Below, piece after piece: positions 17,406 to 26,226 of a stretch of 64,000 bases of DNA; the first letter of the stretch is position 1, and the number at the start of each line of letters is the position of its first letter. The DNA comes from Streptomyces sp. NRRL S-646 (GTDB lineage: Bacteria > Actinomycetota > Actinomycetes > Streptomycetales > Streptomycetaceae), in contig NZ_JODC01000016.1 of the NCBI RefSeq assembly GCF_000720765.1, positions 62,001-126,000 on the forward strand, given 5' to 3'. The notes under the pieces were generated by a model. The model saw only the letters and a program-made list of their open reading frames with translations. It did not search any database and was not told where the DNA came from. A program made the translations under genes and the position numbers.

Positions 17406-19075
17406 AGCAGACGACACCGACGACGCCTGCGGCACCGACCACGTCGACCGGCACCAAGAGCGCGGAAGCGACGGTGACTCGGACTCCGAAGGCGGCCTCC
17501 GCGGCGCGCGGCAGTGCCGTCATGGCCGTCGGATCCATCGTCTCCCGGGCCACCGGATTCCTCCGGTCCGCCGTGGTCGCGGCAGCGCTGGGCACCATCG
17601 GGCCGGCCGCCGACGGCTACGCGGTCGGCAACGCCCTGCCCACCATCGTCTACATCCTGCTCCTCGGCGGCGCGCTGAACGCCGTCTTCGTGCCCGAGCT
17701 GGTCAAGGCCGCCAAGGAGCACGACGACGGGGGTGCCGCGTACACCGACCGGCTCGTCACCGTCTGCGTCGTCGCCCTGCTGGCGATCACCGCGACCGCG
17801 GTGTGGGCGGCACCCGCGATCATCGACGCGTACACCGACTACACCGGCGGGCAGGCCGCCACGACCACCGCGTTCGCCCGCTACTGCCTGCCCCAGATCT
17901 TCTTCCTCGGACTGTTCACGCTGCTCGGGCAGGTACTCAACGCCCGCGGCCGGTTCGGCGCGATGATGTGGGCGCCGGTCCTGAACAACGTCGTCGTCAT
18001 CACCGTCTTCGGTCTGTACCTGGCCCTGGCCATGGGGCGCGGGGACACGCTCACCGGGACCGAGACCGCCGTGCTCGGCTGGGGCACGACCGCCGGTATC
18101 GCCGCCCAGGCCCTCGCCCTCGTCCCCGCCCTGCGCGCGGCCCGCTTCCGCTGGCGGCCCCGCTTCGACTGGCGCGGCAGCGGACTGACCCGCCCCCTGA
18201 GATCGGCCGGCTGGCTGGTGCTGCTGGTCCTGGCCAACCAGGCCGCCTACTGGGTCACCACCCGGCTGGCCACCACCGCGGGCCTCGACGGCGGCCCCGG
18301 ATACGGCGCGTACAACAACGCCTATGCCCTGTGGGTCGTACCGCACGGCATCATCACGGTCTCCGTGGTGACCGCGCTGATGCCCCGGATGAGCGCGGCC
18401 GCCGCCGACGGGGACACCGCCGCCGTGCGGCGCGACGTCTCCCACGCCCTGCGCGTCTGCGCCTCGGCCGTCGTACCCGCCGCCTGCGCGCTGTTCGCGC
18501 TCGCCCAGCCGGTGATGGCCCTCGTCTTCGGGCACGGCAGGACCAGCGCCGACGACACGGCTGCCATGGCCGGGATCCTGATGGCCTTCGCGCCGGGACT
18601 CATCGCCCTGTCGGGCCAGTACGTCCTGTCCCGCGCCTTCTACGCGCTCTCCGACACCCGTACGCCGTTCCTGCTCAACCTCGTGATCGTCGCGCTCAAC
18701 GCGGGACTGTCCCTGGCCGCCGCACACCTGCTGCCGGCGCGCTGGGCCGTGACGGGCATGGCGGCGGCGTACTCACTGGCGCTGTGCGCGGGCTGGGCGC
18801 TGACCGGCCGGGTGCTGAGTCGCCGGCTCGCCGTCGCACGGCCTGTGCGGTCGTCCGCCGCCGGTGCTCACGCACGGCTTCTGCTCGCCGCCGTCCCCGC
18901 CACCGCGCTGGGCCACTTCTCAACTCTGGGAACCGCACCGGCGGGGGCGGTGGTCTCCACGGTTGCCGGCGCGGCCGCCGTCGTCCTCACCTTCGCCCTG
19001 CTCGCCCGTCCGCTGCGGCTCACCGAACTCGACGCGCTCCTCTCCGGCGTACGCCGACGACGTACCCGGACCTGA
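17402..19075 (+). CDS. MurJ/MviN-type lipid II flippase
   Basis: A 557-residue MOP-superfamily flippase, with about 14 membrane helices, that moves lipid II across the membrane. ATG at 17402 overlaps the upstream stop (ATGA). After a Thr-rich cytoplasmic N-terminus come the MurJ signatures: SIVSRATGFLRSAVVAAALG, ALPTIVYILLLGGALNAVFV, YCLPQIFFLGLFTLLGQVLN and APVLNNVVVI. It lacks the long C-terminal pseudokinase and ligand-binding extension of mycobacterial MviN, ending shortly after the last helices. This is probably an accessory paralogue, since streptomycetes carry several MurJ-like genes. FemX and MurJ both act on lipid II. Confidence 0.9.
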   Translation: MKQTTPTTPAAPTTSTGTKSAEATVTRTPKAASAARGSAVMAVGSIVSRATGFLRSAVVAAALGTIGPAADGYAVGNALPTIVYILLLGGALNAVFVPELVKAAKEHDDGGAAYTDRLVTVCVVALLAITATAVWAAPAIIDAYTDYTGGQAATTTAFARYCLPQIFFLGLFTLLGQVLNARGRFGAMMWAPVLNNVVVITVFGLYLALAMGRGDTLTGTETAVLGWGTTAGIAAQALALVPALRAARFRWRPRFDWRGSGLTRPLRSAGWLVLLVLANQAAYWVTTRLATTAGLDGGPGYGAYNNAYALWVVPHGIITVSVVTALMPRMSAAAADGDTAAVRRDVSHALRVCASAVVPAACALFALAQPVMALVFGHGRTSADDTAAMAGILMAFAPGLIALSGQYVLSRAFYALSDTRTPFLLNLVIVALNAGLSLAAAHLLPARWAVTGMAAAYSLALCAGWALTGRVLSRRLAVARPVRSSAAGAHARLLLAAVPATALGHFSTLGTAPAGAVVSTVAGAAAVVLTFALLARPLRLTELDALLSGVRRRRTRT

Positions 19076-19098
19076 CCATCACCGAGGGAGAACCACCG

Positions 19099-19782
19099 AT
19101 GCTCCGCGTGCTCCTCATCGAGGACGACCCTTCCGTACGCGAAGGGGTCGAACTCGGACTGCGCCGCCGCGGCCACGAGGTACGGGCGGCCGCGACCGGC
19201 GAGGCCGGCCTCGCCGCCCTGGCCGAATTCCGCCCCGATCTGCTGCTGCTGGACCTGATGCTGCCCGGAATGAACGGCGTTCAGGTCTGCCGGCAGGTCC
19301 GCGAGCACAGCCAGCTGCCGATCATCATGCTCACCGCACGCGGCGACGACTTCGACGTGGTCATCGGCCTGGAAGCCGGTGCCGACGACTACATCGTCAA
19401 GCCCGCCCGCACCGAGGTGATCGAGGCCCGGATCCGTGCCGTACTGCGCCGCCTGGACGACGGCGGCGCGGGCCGCCCTGCCATCGAGGTCTACGGCGAA
19501 CTCACCATCGACCGGGGCGGGCTGACCGTCACCAAAGCCGGCCGGCCGCTCGCGCTGGCTCCCTCGGAGCTCAAGCTCCTGCTGCACCTCTCCGCCGCCC
19601 CTGAGCAGGTGTTCAGCAGGCAGCAACTACTGGAGCACGTCTGGGACCACAGCTACCACGCCGACGCCCGACTGGTCGACGCATGCGTCGCACGGCTGCG
19701 CGGCAAGATCGAGAACGAGGCCGGCAGCCCGCGCTACGTCCAGACACTGCGGGGCTTCGGCTACCGCTTCGGGCCGCTGTGA
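19099..19782 (+). CDS. OmpR/PhoB-type response regulator
   Basis: A 227-residue response regulator. The receiver domain has EDD near residue 8, the phospho-acceptor Asp52 in LLLDLMLPGMNG, IIMLTAR and DDYIVKPA. The C-terminal winged helix carries LTVTKAGRPLALAPSELKL, RQQLLEHVWDHSY and LRGKIE...YVQTLRGFGYRFG. ATG at 19099 lies 23 bases after murJ behind GAGGGAGAA. Its last codons overlap the GTG of the sensor kinase (GTGA). Being in one operon with FemX and MurJ, it probably senses or adjusts cell-envelope state. Confidence 0.95.
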   Translation: MLRVLLIEDDPSVREGVELGLRRRGHEVRAAATGEAGLAALAEFRPDLLLLDLMLPGMNGVQVCRQVREHSQLPIIMLTARGDDFDVVIGLEAGADDYIVKPARTEVIEARIRAVLRRLDDGGAGRPAIEVYGELTIDRGGLTVTKAGRPLALAPSELKLLLHLSAAPEQVFSRQQLLEHVWDHSYHADARLVDACVARLRGKIENEAGSPRYVQTLRGFGYRFGPL

Positions 19783-21257
19783 TCACCGGCTCCGAGCGGT
19801 CGCGGTTCAGGGCGTTCGGGCTGCGCACGCGGCTGTTGTTCGCCTTCTTGCTGGTCGCCGCCGTCTGCGCCGGAACGACGGCCGCGCTGACCTACCGTGA
19901 GGCCCGCAACGCGCTGCTGCAGACCGCCCAGGACACGGCGGTCTCCTCGTTCCGCGACCAGGTCCAGCAGACGGGCTTCGGACTGCCCGTGCAGGAGGAG
20001 GGCAGCGGCCTGGAGGAAGTCCTGCGGGACATCGCCCGCAAGGGCAAGCCGCACCCCTGGGTGGTGTTCGCCGAGTACGGTTCGGTCCGCGCCTCCTCGG
20101 GCGAGAACCGCGTCTCCACCGTCATCACCCCCGAACTGCGCCGCGCCGCACGGGCCAACCCCCACGGCAGCTTCGAACGGGTCGTCAAGGACGGCGTTCC
20201 CTACCTGACCATCGCCATGCCCATGGTCTTCAAGACCGGCCCGGACAGCGTGCTGCCCAGCGGACTCGTCCTCTACGCCGTGATGCGGATGACCGACGAG
20301 CAGGTCAACGTCGACGCCCTCCTCATGGCCGCCCGGGACGGCGCCCTGCCCGGCCTCGCCATCGCGCTGATACCCGCCCTGATCGCCGCGCGCAGCGTGC
20401 TGCGCCCGGTGCGGGAACTGCGCCGGGCGGCCCGGAGCATGGGCAGCGGCAGACTCGACACCCGGATTCCGGTGCGCGGCAGCGACGAACTGGCGGACCT
20501 GGCACGCACCTTCAACGAGTCCGCGGGCGAACTCGAACACACCGTGCGGGAACTGCGCGAGGCCGAGGCACGCGCCCGACGCTTCGCCTCCGACGTCTCG
20601 CACGAACTGCGCACCCCCCTCGCCGGAATGCTCGCCGTCACCGAGGTCCTCGACGAGGACGCCGATCATCTGGACGCCGACACCGCCCGGGCGGTCCGGC
20701 TGGTCAGCGCGGAGACCGGAAAGCTCGCCGTGCTCGTCGAGGACCTGATGGAGATCTCCCGCTTCGACGCACGCGCGGCCGAGCTGAACGCCGACGAGGT
20801 CGACGTGGCCGAGGCCATCCGCAAGACCCTCCACAACCGGCACTGGACCGACGACCGGGTCCGCACCGAACTCCCCGACGGCATCCGCGCCCGGCTGGAC
20901 CCGCGCCGCTTCGACCTCGTGATCGCCAACCTCGTGGGCAACGCCCTGCGGCACGGCAGCGCGCCCGTCACGGTACGCCTGCGCACCGAGGCCCGCTCCC
21001 CGGGCACGCAGGTGCTGATCACCGAGGTCGCGGACAGCGGCCCCGGCATCCACCCCGAATCGCTCCCGCACATCTTCGACCGCTTCTACAAGGCCGACGC
21101 GGCCCGCACCCGCTCGGCGGGCAGCGGCCTGGGACTGGCGATCACACTGGAGAACGTGAAGCTGCACGGCGGAGAGATCCGCGCGGGGAACCTGCCCGGG
21201 GGCGGTGCCGTCTTCACCGTCGAGATACCGCTTCACTCGGAGGGGGCCGGCGGATGA
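19779..21257 (+). CDS. Membrane sensor histidine kinase
   Basis: A 492-residue kinase, partner of the preceding regulator (GTGA overlap). Helix 1 spans about residues 18-38 and helix 2 about 188-207. Between them is an extracytoplasmic domain of about 150 residues without a recognised fold. A HAMP segment follows (RPVRELRRAARSMGSG), then HisKA with FASDVSHELRTPLAGM (phospho-His near 274) and HATPase with N-box NLVGNALRHG, VADSGPGIHPESL and SAGSGLGLAI. Its signal is unknown; the neighbours make a cell-wall precursor or envelope-stress input plausible. Confidence 0.94.
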   Translation: MITGSERSRFRAFGLRTRLLFAFLLVAAVCAGTTAALTYREARNALLQTAQDTAVSSFRDQVQQTGFGLPVQEEGSGLEEVLRDIARKGKPHPWVVFAEYGSVRASSGENRVSTVITPELRRAARANPHGSFERVVKDGVPYLTIAMPMVFKTGPDSVLPSGLVLYAVMRMTDEQVNVDALLMAARDGALPGLAIALIPALIAARSVLRPVRELRRAARSMGSGRLDTRIPVRGSDELADLARTFNESAGELEHTVRELREAEARARRFASDVSHELRTPLAGMLAVTEVLDEDADHLDADTARAVRLVSAETGKLAVLVEDLMEISRFDARAAELNADEVDVAEAIRKTLHNRHWTDDRVRTELPDGIRARLDPRRFDLVIANLVGNALRHGSAPVTVRLRTEARSPGTQVLITEVADSGPGIHPESLPHIFDRFYKADAARTRSAGSGLGLAITLENVKLHGGEIRAGNLPGGGAVFTVEIPLHSEGAGG

Positions 21258-21868
21258 GGCGTGCCCGGACGCGCCGACATGCGGCGGCCGTTGCCATCGC
21301 GGCGACCGTACCGCTGCTCGGCGGCTGCGGTATCCAGGAGACCGACGTCATCGAGGCGGGCGGCCCCGCCAGCTTCCAGGCCTTCGTCAACCGCGACGTC
21401 GACATGCTGCTCTTCTTCCGTTCCCCCGACGGAGGTCTGAGCCCCGTGATCCGGACGACCGAGCCCTCGGCCGAGTTCGGTGGCGGATACACCGAGTCGG
21501 GCTCCGGAGGTCGGAAGTCCGACGACACGGCCGGCCCGGTACCAACGGAGAAGGTAGTCCTGGCGCTGCTCGGCGGCCCACGGGGCGAAGACCGGGCCGC
21601 CGGCCTGACCACCTCCCTTCCCACCGCCCGCCCCGGCGGGACCGTCAAGGTCGAGCGCTCCCCGGACGGCCGGGTCACGACCCGCCTGCCCCTTGCCCTG
21701 GCGGGACTGGACAGCACTGCGCTACGTCAGCTGACCTGCACGATCGCCTACAGCCAGGCCGCCGACGGCCAGGTCGTGGTGGAGCTGACGGGACAGGACG
21801 GGGCATCGAGGTCCGGCACGTGCGGACTCTCCCCCGGCAACGCCACGCCGTCCGGCACAAGCGGCTGA
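21254..21868 (+). CDS. Lipoprotein coupled to the two-component system
   Basis: A 204-residue lipoprotein. ATG at 21254 overlaps the kinase stop. An Arg-rich signal peptide ends in the lipobox VPLLGGCGIQ, so Cys near residue 28 is lipidated. The body contains LLFFRSPDGGLSPV, VPTEKVVLALLGGPR and several beta-strand-like stretches, a pattern compatible with GerMN-type or CseA-like accessory lipoproteins encoded beside sensor kinases. Such proteins often tune the sensor on the outer face of the membrane. The C-terminus is Ser/Gly/Thr-rich. Confidence 0.82.
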   Translation: MRRARTRRHAAAVAIAATVPLLGGCGIQETDVIEAGGPASFQAFVNRDVDMLLFFRSPDGGLSPVIRTTEPSAEFGGGYTESGSGGRKSDDTAGPVPTEKVVLALLGGPRGEDRAAGLTTSLPTARPGGTVKVERSPDGRVTTRLPLALAGLDSTALRQLTCTIAYSQAADGQVVVELTGQDGASRSGTCGLSPGNATPSGTSG

Positions 21869-22245
21869 GAACACCTCACAAGGGGGCAACGGATCGGGGC
21901 GGGACGGGGAGACGCCCGGCCCGCCGGTCCCGGCACATCGCCCTACGCTCCACCGGCCCCCGCGCCCACCGGTCCAGCGAGGGGCACGGACGCGGCACGG
22001 CATCCCAGGACCTCGCGTATCCGCACGTCAGAACAGGTCAGAAAGGGAGGGCTCGCCCCATGGCAACGGAACGTGCACGAGTGGTTGCGGCCACGGCCGT
22101 GACTGGTGATGCTCTCGGTGTCGCACCGACCGAGGCGGACCGACCATCCGCCGCCGAGAGCCGCAACACCCATCCACGCACTCATGCCGGACCGGACCAC
22201 AACCGCTCTTACAATCCTGGCGATCACATAGGGGGAAGACCCGGC

Positions 22246-23040
22246 ATGGAAACGATCATCGTGCAGACGTCCGGTCCGTCGGGGCCCGGCGCCGTCGGCG
22301 CGAGCAGGCCTGAACTGCTGCACATGGGACCGGGCGACATGGCCGAGTTCGGGCGCGGCACGCCCGGCGGCCGGGACGTCTCCATCGTGCTGCCCGACCC
22401 CGGGATCTCCCGGCGGGCGGGACGGCTGGAGGCGGCCGAGGACTACTGGCGGCTGTCGAACTTCAGCCGCGAGACCGCGTATGTGGTGGAGAACCTGGAG
22501 GGGGCCGGCGAGTACATCACCGTCGCGCCCCGGCGGCTCGGAGCGCCGGTGCCCTTCGAGTTCTCCCGGGTCGTCCTGCCCGCGCTGAGTGGCAACGCCG
22601 AGTTCAAGGTGTTCGCCCCCCAGCACGCCTATCTGGACGAGTGGTCCGCGCCCGGTGCCGGTGAGCAGACCGTGCATCCCTACGCGCTCGACGTGACCGC
22701 CAAGTACTTCCTGGTTCTGGTGGCATTGTGCGAACCGCGGCTGCGCGAGCTGTCGGACAGCGCGCTGCCGGGCGTCGGGGACATCGCGGAGCGGCTGCGC
22801 CCGCTGGAGAGCTGCCGTGGTCTGACCCGCTCCGCCGTGAACTACCACATCGACTACCTGGCGTTCACGAAACTGCGCCTGGACATCGGCGACGAGCCGG
22901 GGGCGGACGGCAACGCCCGCACCGGCGCCAAACGCGCCCGACTGGCCTCCCTCGCCCTGCGCTTCGGCCTGGTGCGGGAGGAGCACCTCGCCCTGCTGCC
23001 GTCCCGTCGCCGGCCCGTCGCGCAGGAGACCCACGCGTGA
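22246..23040 (+). CDS. FHA-like domain protein preceding a Ser/Thr kinase
   Basis: A 264-residue protein. The ATG at 22246 follows GGGGGAAG; an open frame upstream is dismissed because it has no such site. Residues about 15-110 resemble a forkhead-associated domain: FGRGTPGGRDVSIVL, then PDPGISRRAGRLEA and WRLSNFS, in the GR...SR.H...N order, but the conserved His is replaced by Ala. The C-terminal half is alpha-helical with LRPLESCRGLTRSAVNYHID, which looks like a helix-turn-helix or adaptor. Its stop overlaps the GTG of the kinase gene, so it is a likely phosphothreonine-reading partner or substrate of that kinase. Confidence 0.75.
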   Translation: METIIVQTSGPSGPGAVGASRPELLHMGPGDMAEFGRGTPGGRDVSIVLPDPGISRRAGRLEAAEDYWRLSNFSRETAYVVENLEGAGEYITVAPRRLGAPVPFEFSRVVLPALSGNAEFKVFAPQHAYLDEWSAPGAGEQTVHPYALDVTAKYFLVLVALCEPRLRELSDSALPGVGDIAERLRPLESCRGLTRSAVNYHIDYLAFTKLRLDIGDEPGADGNARTGAKRARLASLALRFGLVREEHLALLPSRRRPVAQETHA

Positions 23041-24575
23041 GCGCGCCCGGCGCCGAGGAGAGCGCCCTCGAAACACCGCGCCTGCCGGCCGGGTTCCGCG
23101 TCGGCGGCTGGGAACTGGGTGCGGTCATCGGATCGGGCGCCTGGGGCACCGTGTACGAGGCCCGCGCGGTCGCCGACGGCACGACGATGGCGGTGAAGGT
23201 GCTGCCGACCGGCGCCCTGGCGCCAGGTCAGCGTGCCGCGCTCGGCGAACTGGTCGCGCGCGAAGTGCGGTTCAGTACCGAGGCAGACCACCCCCACCTC
23301 GTACGGACCCGTGCGGTGTGCACCGTAGACGCTCCGGAACTACCCGCCCTGGACGGCGCGATCGCGCTGGTCATGGACCGCGCCGAGGCCAGTCTGCGCC
23401 AGGTGCTCGACTCCGCCGGGGCCGGCCGACCCGTCCAGGGCGCCGTGCGTGTCCTGCGCGGCGTCGCCGCCGGGCTCGCCCATATGCACGGCGCAGGCTG
23501 GGTGCACGGCGACCTCAAACCCGCCAACGTGCTGCTGGGCACGGACGGCGAGGTGTGGCTCGCCGACTTCGGCCTCGCCACCGAACTCGACGGCACCCAC
23601 GCCCACTTGCCGCCGCTCGGCACGCTCGACCATCTGCCGCCCGAGTGGTGGTCCCAGCGCACCGGGGCGGACGGGGCGGTGGTGCGGCCGACCGCCGACA
23701 TCTGGGCCTTCGGCATCCTCGCCCACCAGGTGCTCACCGGCGGCCTCCACCCGTTCCCCGGCGCCACCGCCCGCGCCCGCTCGCTCGCCGCCCAGGCCTA
23801 CGCCCGCGGCACCGCACCGCTGCGTCTCGACGCCGGACTCGACGACGACTGGCGCCGGCTCGTCGCGGACTGTCTGGCGCCGGACCACGAGACCCGGATC
23901 CGGCACACCGCCGCGAGCCTCGCGGCACGGATCGAGAGACTGTCCGGCAGGCGGGATCCGCGTCGGCTGCTGCCGGTTGCCGCGGTGGCCCTCGCCGGAG
24001 TCACGGCCGTCACCGCCTGGGTCGCGCTGCTCGGGGGTGGGCAGGACCGGGCTGGTGACACTCCTCGGCCCAGCGCGCCCGCGGTCGTCACCGGCGCCCA
24101 CAGTGCGGCCGCCATCGGGGACATCCCCGAGAACTCCGACGTACCGAAGGCGCTGCGCCCGGTCATCGTGGCCGCCGCCCGGCGCTGCACCGACGCGGAG
24201 GTCACGCCCGCGCTGCTCGCCGCCATGCTCAAGGCGGAGAGCGGCTTCGACGCGAACGCGGCCCGCCCGGCGACCGAGGAGTACGGCATCGCCATGTGGA
24301 CGCCGTCGGTCTTCCGGGCCTGGGCGGTGGACGGCGACGGCGACGGCGACAAGGACTACCGGTCGCCACCGGATGCGATCCACACGATGAGCCTGTACGT
24401 GTGCTGGCTCGACCAGCGTTTCAAGCAGGCCAAGCTGCCCGCCGCGGACCTGCCCGCGCTGATCGCGGCCGGCTATCGCACGAGCGACCGCACCGTCATC
24501 GAGGAGCGGGGTGTCCCCGAACGGGTGCGGCCGCATGTAGAGAAGGTGCTCAGTTACCTTGCCGCGTACCAGTGA
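23037..24575 (+). CDS. Ser/Thr kinase fused across a membrane helix to a lytic transglycosylase domain
   Basis: A 512-residue protein. GTG at 23037 overlaps the upstream stop (GTGA). The kinase domain (about 20-300) has a glycine loop GSGAWGTVYEA, Lys54 in MAVKV, catalytic loop HGDLKPANVLL at 157 (HRD is HGD, so the Arg is missing), DFG at 177-179 and DIWAFGILAHQVLTGG. A single hydrophobic helix spans about 311-333. The extracellular part (about 370-512) looks like an SLT lysozyme fold: LLAAMLKAESGFDANA with candidate catalytic Glu401, EYGIAMWTPSVFRAW and DAIHTMSLYVCWLDQ. The fusion links cytoplasmic phosphorylation directly to a cell-wall-cleaving or wall-sensing domain, an uncommon architecture. 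Confidence 0.88.
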   Translation: MSAPGAEESALETPRLPAGFRVGGWELGAVIGSGAWGTVYEARAVADGTTMAVKVLPTGALAPGQRAALGELVAREVRFSTEADHPHLVRTRAVCTVDAPELPALDGAIALVMDRAEASLRQVLDSAGAGRPVQGAVRVLRGVAAGLAHMHGAGWVHGDLKPANVLLGTDGEVWLADFGLATELDGTHAHLPPLGTLDHLPPEWWSQRTGADGAVVRPTADIWAFGILAHQVLTGGLHPFPGATARARSLAAQAYARGTAPLRLDAGLDDDWRRLVADCLAPDHETRIRHTAASLAARIERLSGRRDPRRLLPVAAVALAGVTAVTAWVALLGGGQDRAGDTPRPSAPAVVTGAHSAAAIGDIPENSDVPKALRPVIVAAARRCTDAEVTPALLAAMLKAESGFDANAARPATEEYGIAMWTPSVFRAWAVDGDGDGDKDYRSPPDAIHTMSLYVCWLDQRFKQAKLPAADLPALIAAGYRTSDRTVIEERGVPERVRPHVEKVLSYLAAYQ

Positions 24576-24597
24576 TGAGGTGCCGCGTACGAGAGGT

Positions 24598-24626
24598 GAG
24601 GCAGCGGTCCCCCGTGCTGCTGCCTC
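24598..24626. terminator. Hairpin between convergent genes
   Basis: GAGGCAGC at 24598-24605 pairs with GCTGCCTC at 24619-24626 around a 13-base loop. It sits between the stop of the kinase-transglycosylase gene and the stop of the leftward serine hydrolase gene, so it can serve as a bidirectional terminator. There is no T run, which is usual in Streptomyces. Confidence 0.6.
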
Positions 24627-24632
24627 AACGCT

Positions 24633-25793
24633 TCAGCAGTCCCTGACGTCCGGCAGCCGGTTGTCGGGCGAGCTGATGTAGATGTTGGAGATCCAGCCGC
24701 CGTACTGGGGCAGATACGCCCACCAGTCATTCGTGTACGGCGGCACCGAGACCTCCTGCCCCCTCTTCTGGCAGCTCACCAACACCTCCACTCCTGCCGG
24801 GAGTTGAGTCATCGCAGAGGTCGAGGTGGACGGGTCCGGGCGGACGTTCACATGGTCGCTCCACGTGCCGAACCACGACCCCGCCGGCCGCGCGGCCCCT
24901 GGCACGTTCAGCGAACGCGTCAGCCGTCCGATGTCCGTGTACGCCTTCCCGTACGACGTCCCCACCGGGTGCAGGGTGAACACGGCCACGATGAACCGGT
25001 CCCCGGCGCCCACCGTCCCCGTGCTGTGCAGCGCGGGCCGGGTCAGGTCGACGTCCGCGGCGGCGACCGGGGCCGGGGCGGCCTGGGCTGCCGTACGCGA
25101 TGCGGTCGCCGTGCCCGACGCCGTGCCGCAGGTGCCCTTCTCGTACGACGAGCCCGCCCAGCCCTGCTTCACCGCCCACGGTTTGTCGAACGCCCCGGCG
25201 ATGCCGAAGTGCTGGTCGAAGTGGTCCGAGGCGCATCGCGTGGACTGGCGCAGGTTGCCCATCACGAAGTCGCGCACGGGGCCCGGCGCCGAGTCCAGGA
25301 GGTAGCGGTAGATCGTCACCGTGTCACGGGCCGAGAGCGAGGTGTAGCCCCAGTAGCCCTCGTAGCCGGTGGGCGGTGGTGCCGTGTCCTTCAGTCCGAG
25401 ACGCCCGGCCATGCGGGTGATGATCGCCCCCTCGCCGTTCTCCTCCCAGTAGTGGCTGGCCGCGTCGTCGTAGCTGCTGCGCAGCATCGGCTCCAGCAGG
25501 GCCCGGTCGGCGGCGGGGATCGCGTAGTCGGGGCCTCGGTTCCACAGGAAGTCCAGCGCCAGCAGCAGTTTGACGACGGAGGCGGACCGGAAGCGGGTGC
25601 TCGTGTTGAGCTGCTCGGTGAAGGCGCCGGTCTGCCGGTCGAACACGGCGGCCCCGGCGGTGACACCGTTCGGCACCTGAACGGCCGCGGGTGCGGCCTG
25701 CGGGGGCCGCAGGGCCGGCGCGGCGGCGGCGGACCCCGCCACACCGCCGACGAGCAGCAGTGCGGCAGCGGTCGCGAGAAGCCTGCGCCTCAC
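24633..25793 (-). CDS. Secreted serine hydrolase (beta-lactamase-like) with C-terminal SH3-like domain
   Basis: A 386-residue exported protein. GTG at 25793 overlaps the stop of the upstream gene (GTGA). A signal peptide (RRRLLATAAALLLVGGVAG) is followed by a penicillin-binding-like fold: SASVVKLLLALDF supplies the SxxK pair, SSYDDAASHYW occupies the SxN region and AVKQGWAG the KTG position (KQG here). The last about 70 residues (VNVRPDPSTSTSAMTQL, WWAYLPQYGGWISNIYISS) form a bacterial SH3 domain. This suggests a wall-bound carboxypeptidase-like or serine hydrolase enzyme. Substitution in the SxN and KTG motifs leaves activity on peptidoglycan unproven. Confidence 0.8.
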   Translation of the reverse strand: MRRRLLATAAALLLVGGVAGSAAAAPALRPPQAAPAAVQVPNGVTAGAAVFDRQTGAFTEQLNTSTRFRSASVVKLLLALDFLWNRGPDYAIPAADRALLEPMLRSSYDDAASHYWEENGEGAIITRMAGRLGLKDTAPPPTGYEGYWGYTSLSARDTVTIYRYLLDSAPGPVRDFVMGNLRQSTRCASDHFDQHFGIAGAFDKPWAVKQGWAGSSYEKGTCGTASGTATASRTAAQAAPAPVAAADVDLTRPALHSTGTVGAGDRFIVAVFTLHPVGTSYGKAYTDIGRLTRSLNVPGAARPAGSWFGTWSDHVNVRPDPSTSTSAMTQLPAGVEVLVSCQKRGQEVSVPPYTNDWWAYLPQYGGWISNIYISSPDNRLPDVRDC

Positions 25794-26161
25794 AGGTAGT
25801 GCTCCCTCAGGTTGAGCGAGTTGAGCGGAGTGAGGTCGACGAACCAGCCCTCCTGCGGGGGGATGGAATCGTGGCAGTCCCCGTTGACGGACTCGCACAG
25901 CTCGACGAGGGCACCGTCGTACTGGTTGTTGAGGATCCAGTGGTTGCGGTACTGGTTGTAGATGGGGTGGAACCCGTAGGAGTAGAAGATGTGGCTCGGG
26001 TTCGGGTTGTTGGCCGGGGTCACGTTCTCGGGGTAGATACAGACGGCGCCGTACGGGCAGCCGTCCCACGCGCCGCCTTCGGCCTGGGCCTGGCTTGCGC
26101 CGGTCAGCACGGCGGCGGTGGTGAGGGCGAGCGCGGCGGCGCCGCGTAGGAGTCTGCGCAT
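25790..26161 (-). CDS. Small secreted Cys-containing protein (peptidase-inhibitor I36-like)
   Basis: A 123-residue protein with a signal peptide (RRLLRGAAALALTTAAVLTG...QAQA). The mature N-terminus WDGCPYGAVCIYPEN is close to the CPxGxVCLY opening of the peptidase inhibitor family I36 found in actinomycetes. Aromatic-rich strands and a second Cys pair (CESVNGDC) follow. It is the middle gene of a three-gene minus-strand unit and its TGA overlaps the start of the serine hydrolase, so the two secreted products are made together. Start ATG at 26161. Confidence 0.7.
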   Translation of the reverse strand: MRRLLRGAAALALTTAAVLTGASQAQAEGGAWDGCPYGAVCIYPENVTPANNPNPSHIFYSYGFHPIYNQYRNHWILNNQYDGALVELCESVNGDCHDSIPPQEGWFVDLTPLNSLNLREHYL

Positions 26162-26226
26162 GGTCGTGCCTTTCGCGTCGAGTGGTCGGGAGAGTTGGGA
26201 GCGGCTGAGGGGCGCGGCAGCGGGGT

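Noticed and set aside
17369..18727. A 452-codon minus-strand open frame
   Set aside because: It is antisense to murJ, which has unmistakable flippase motifs; no ribosome site or domain.
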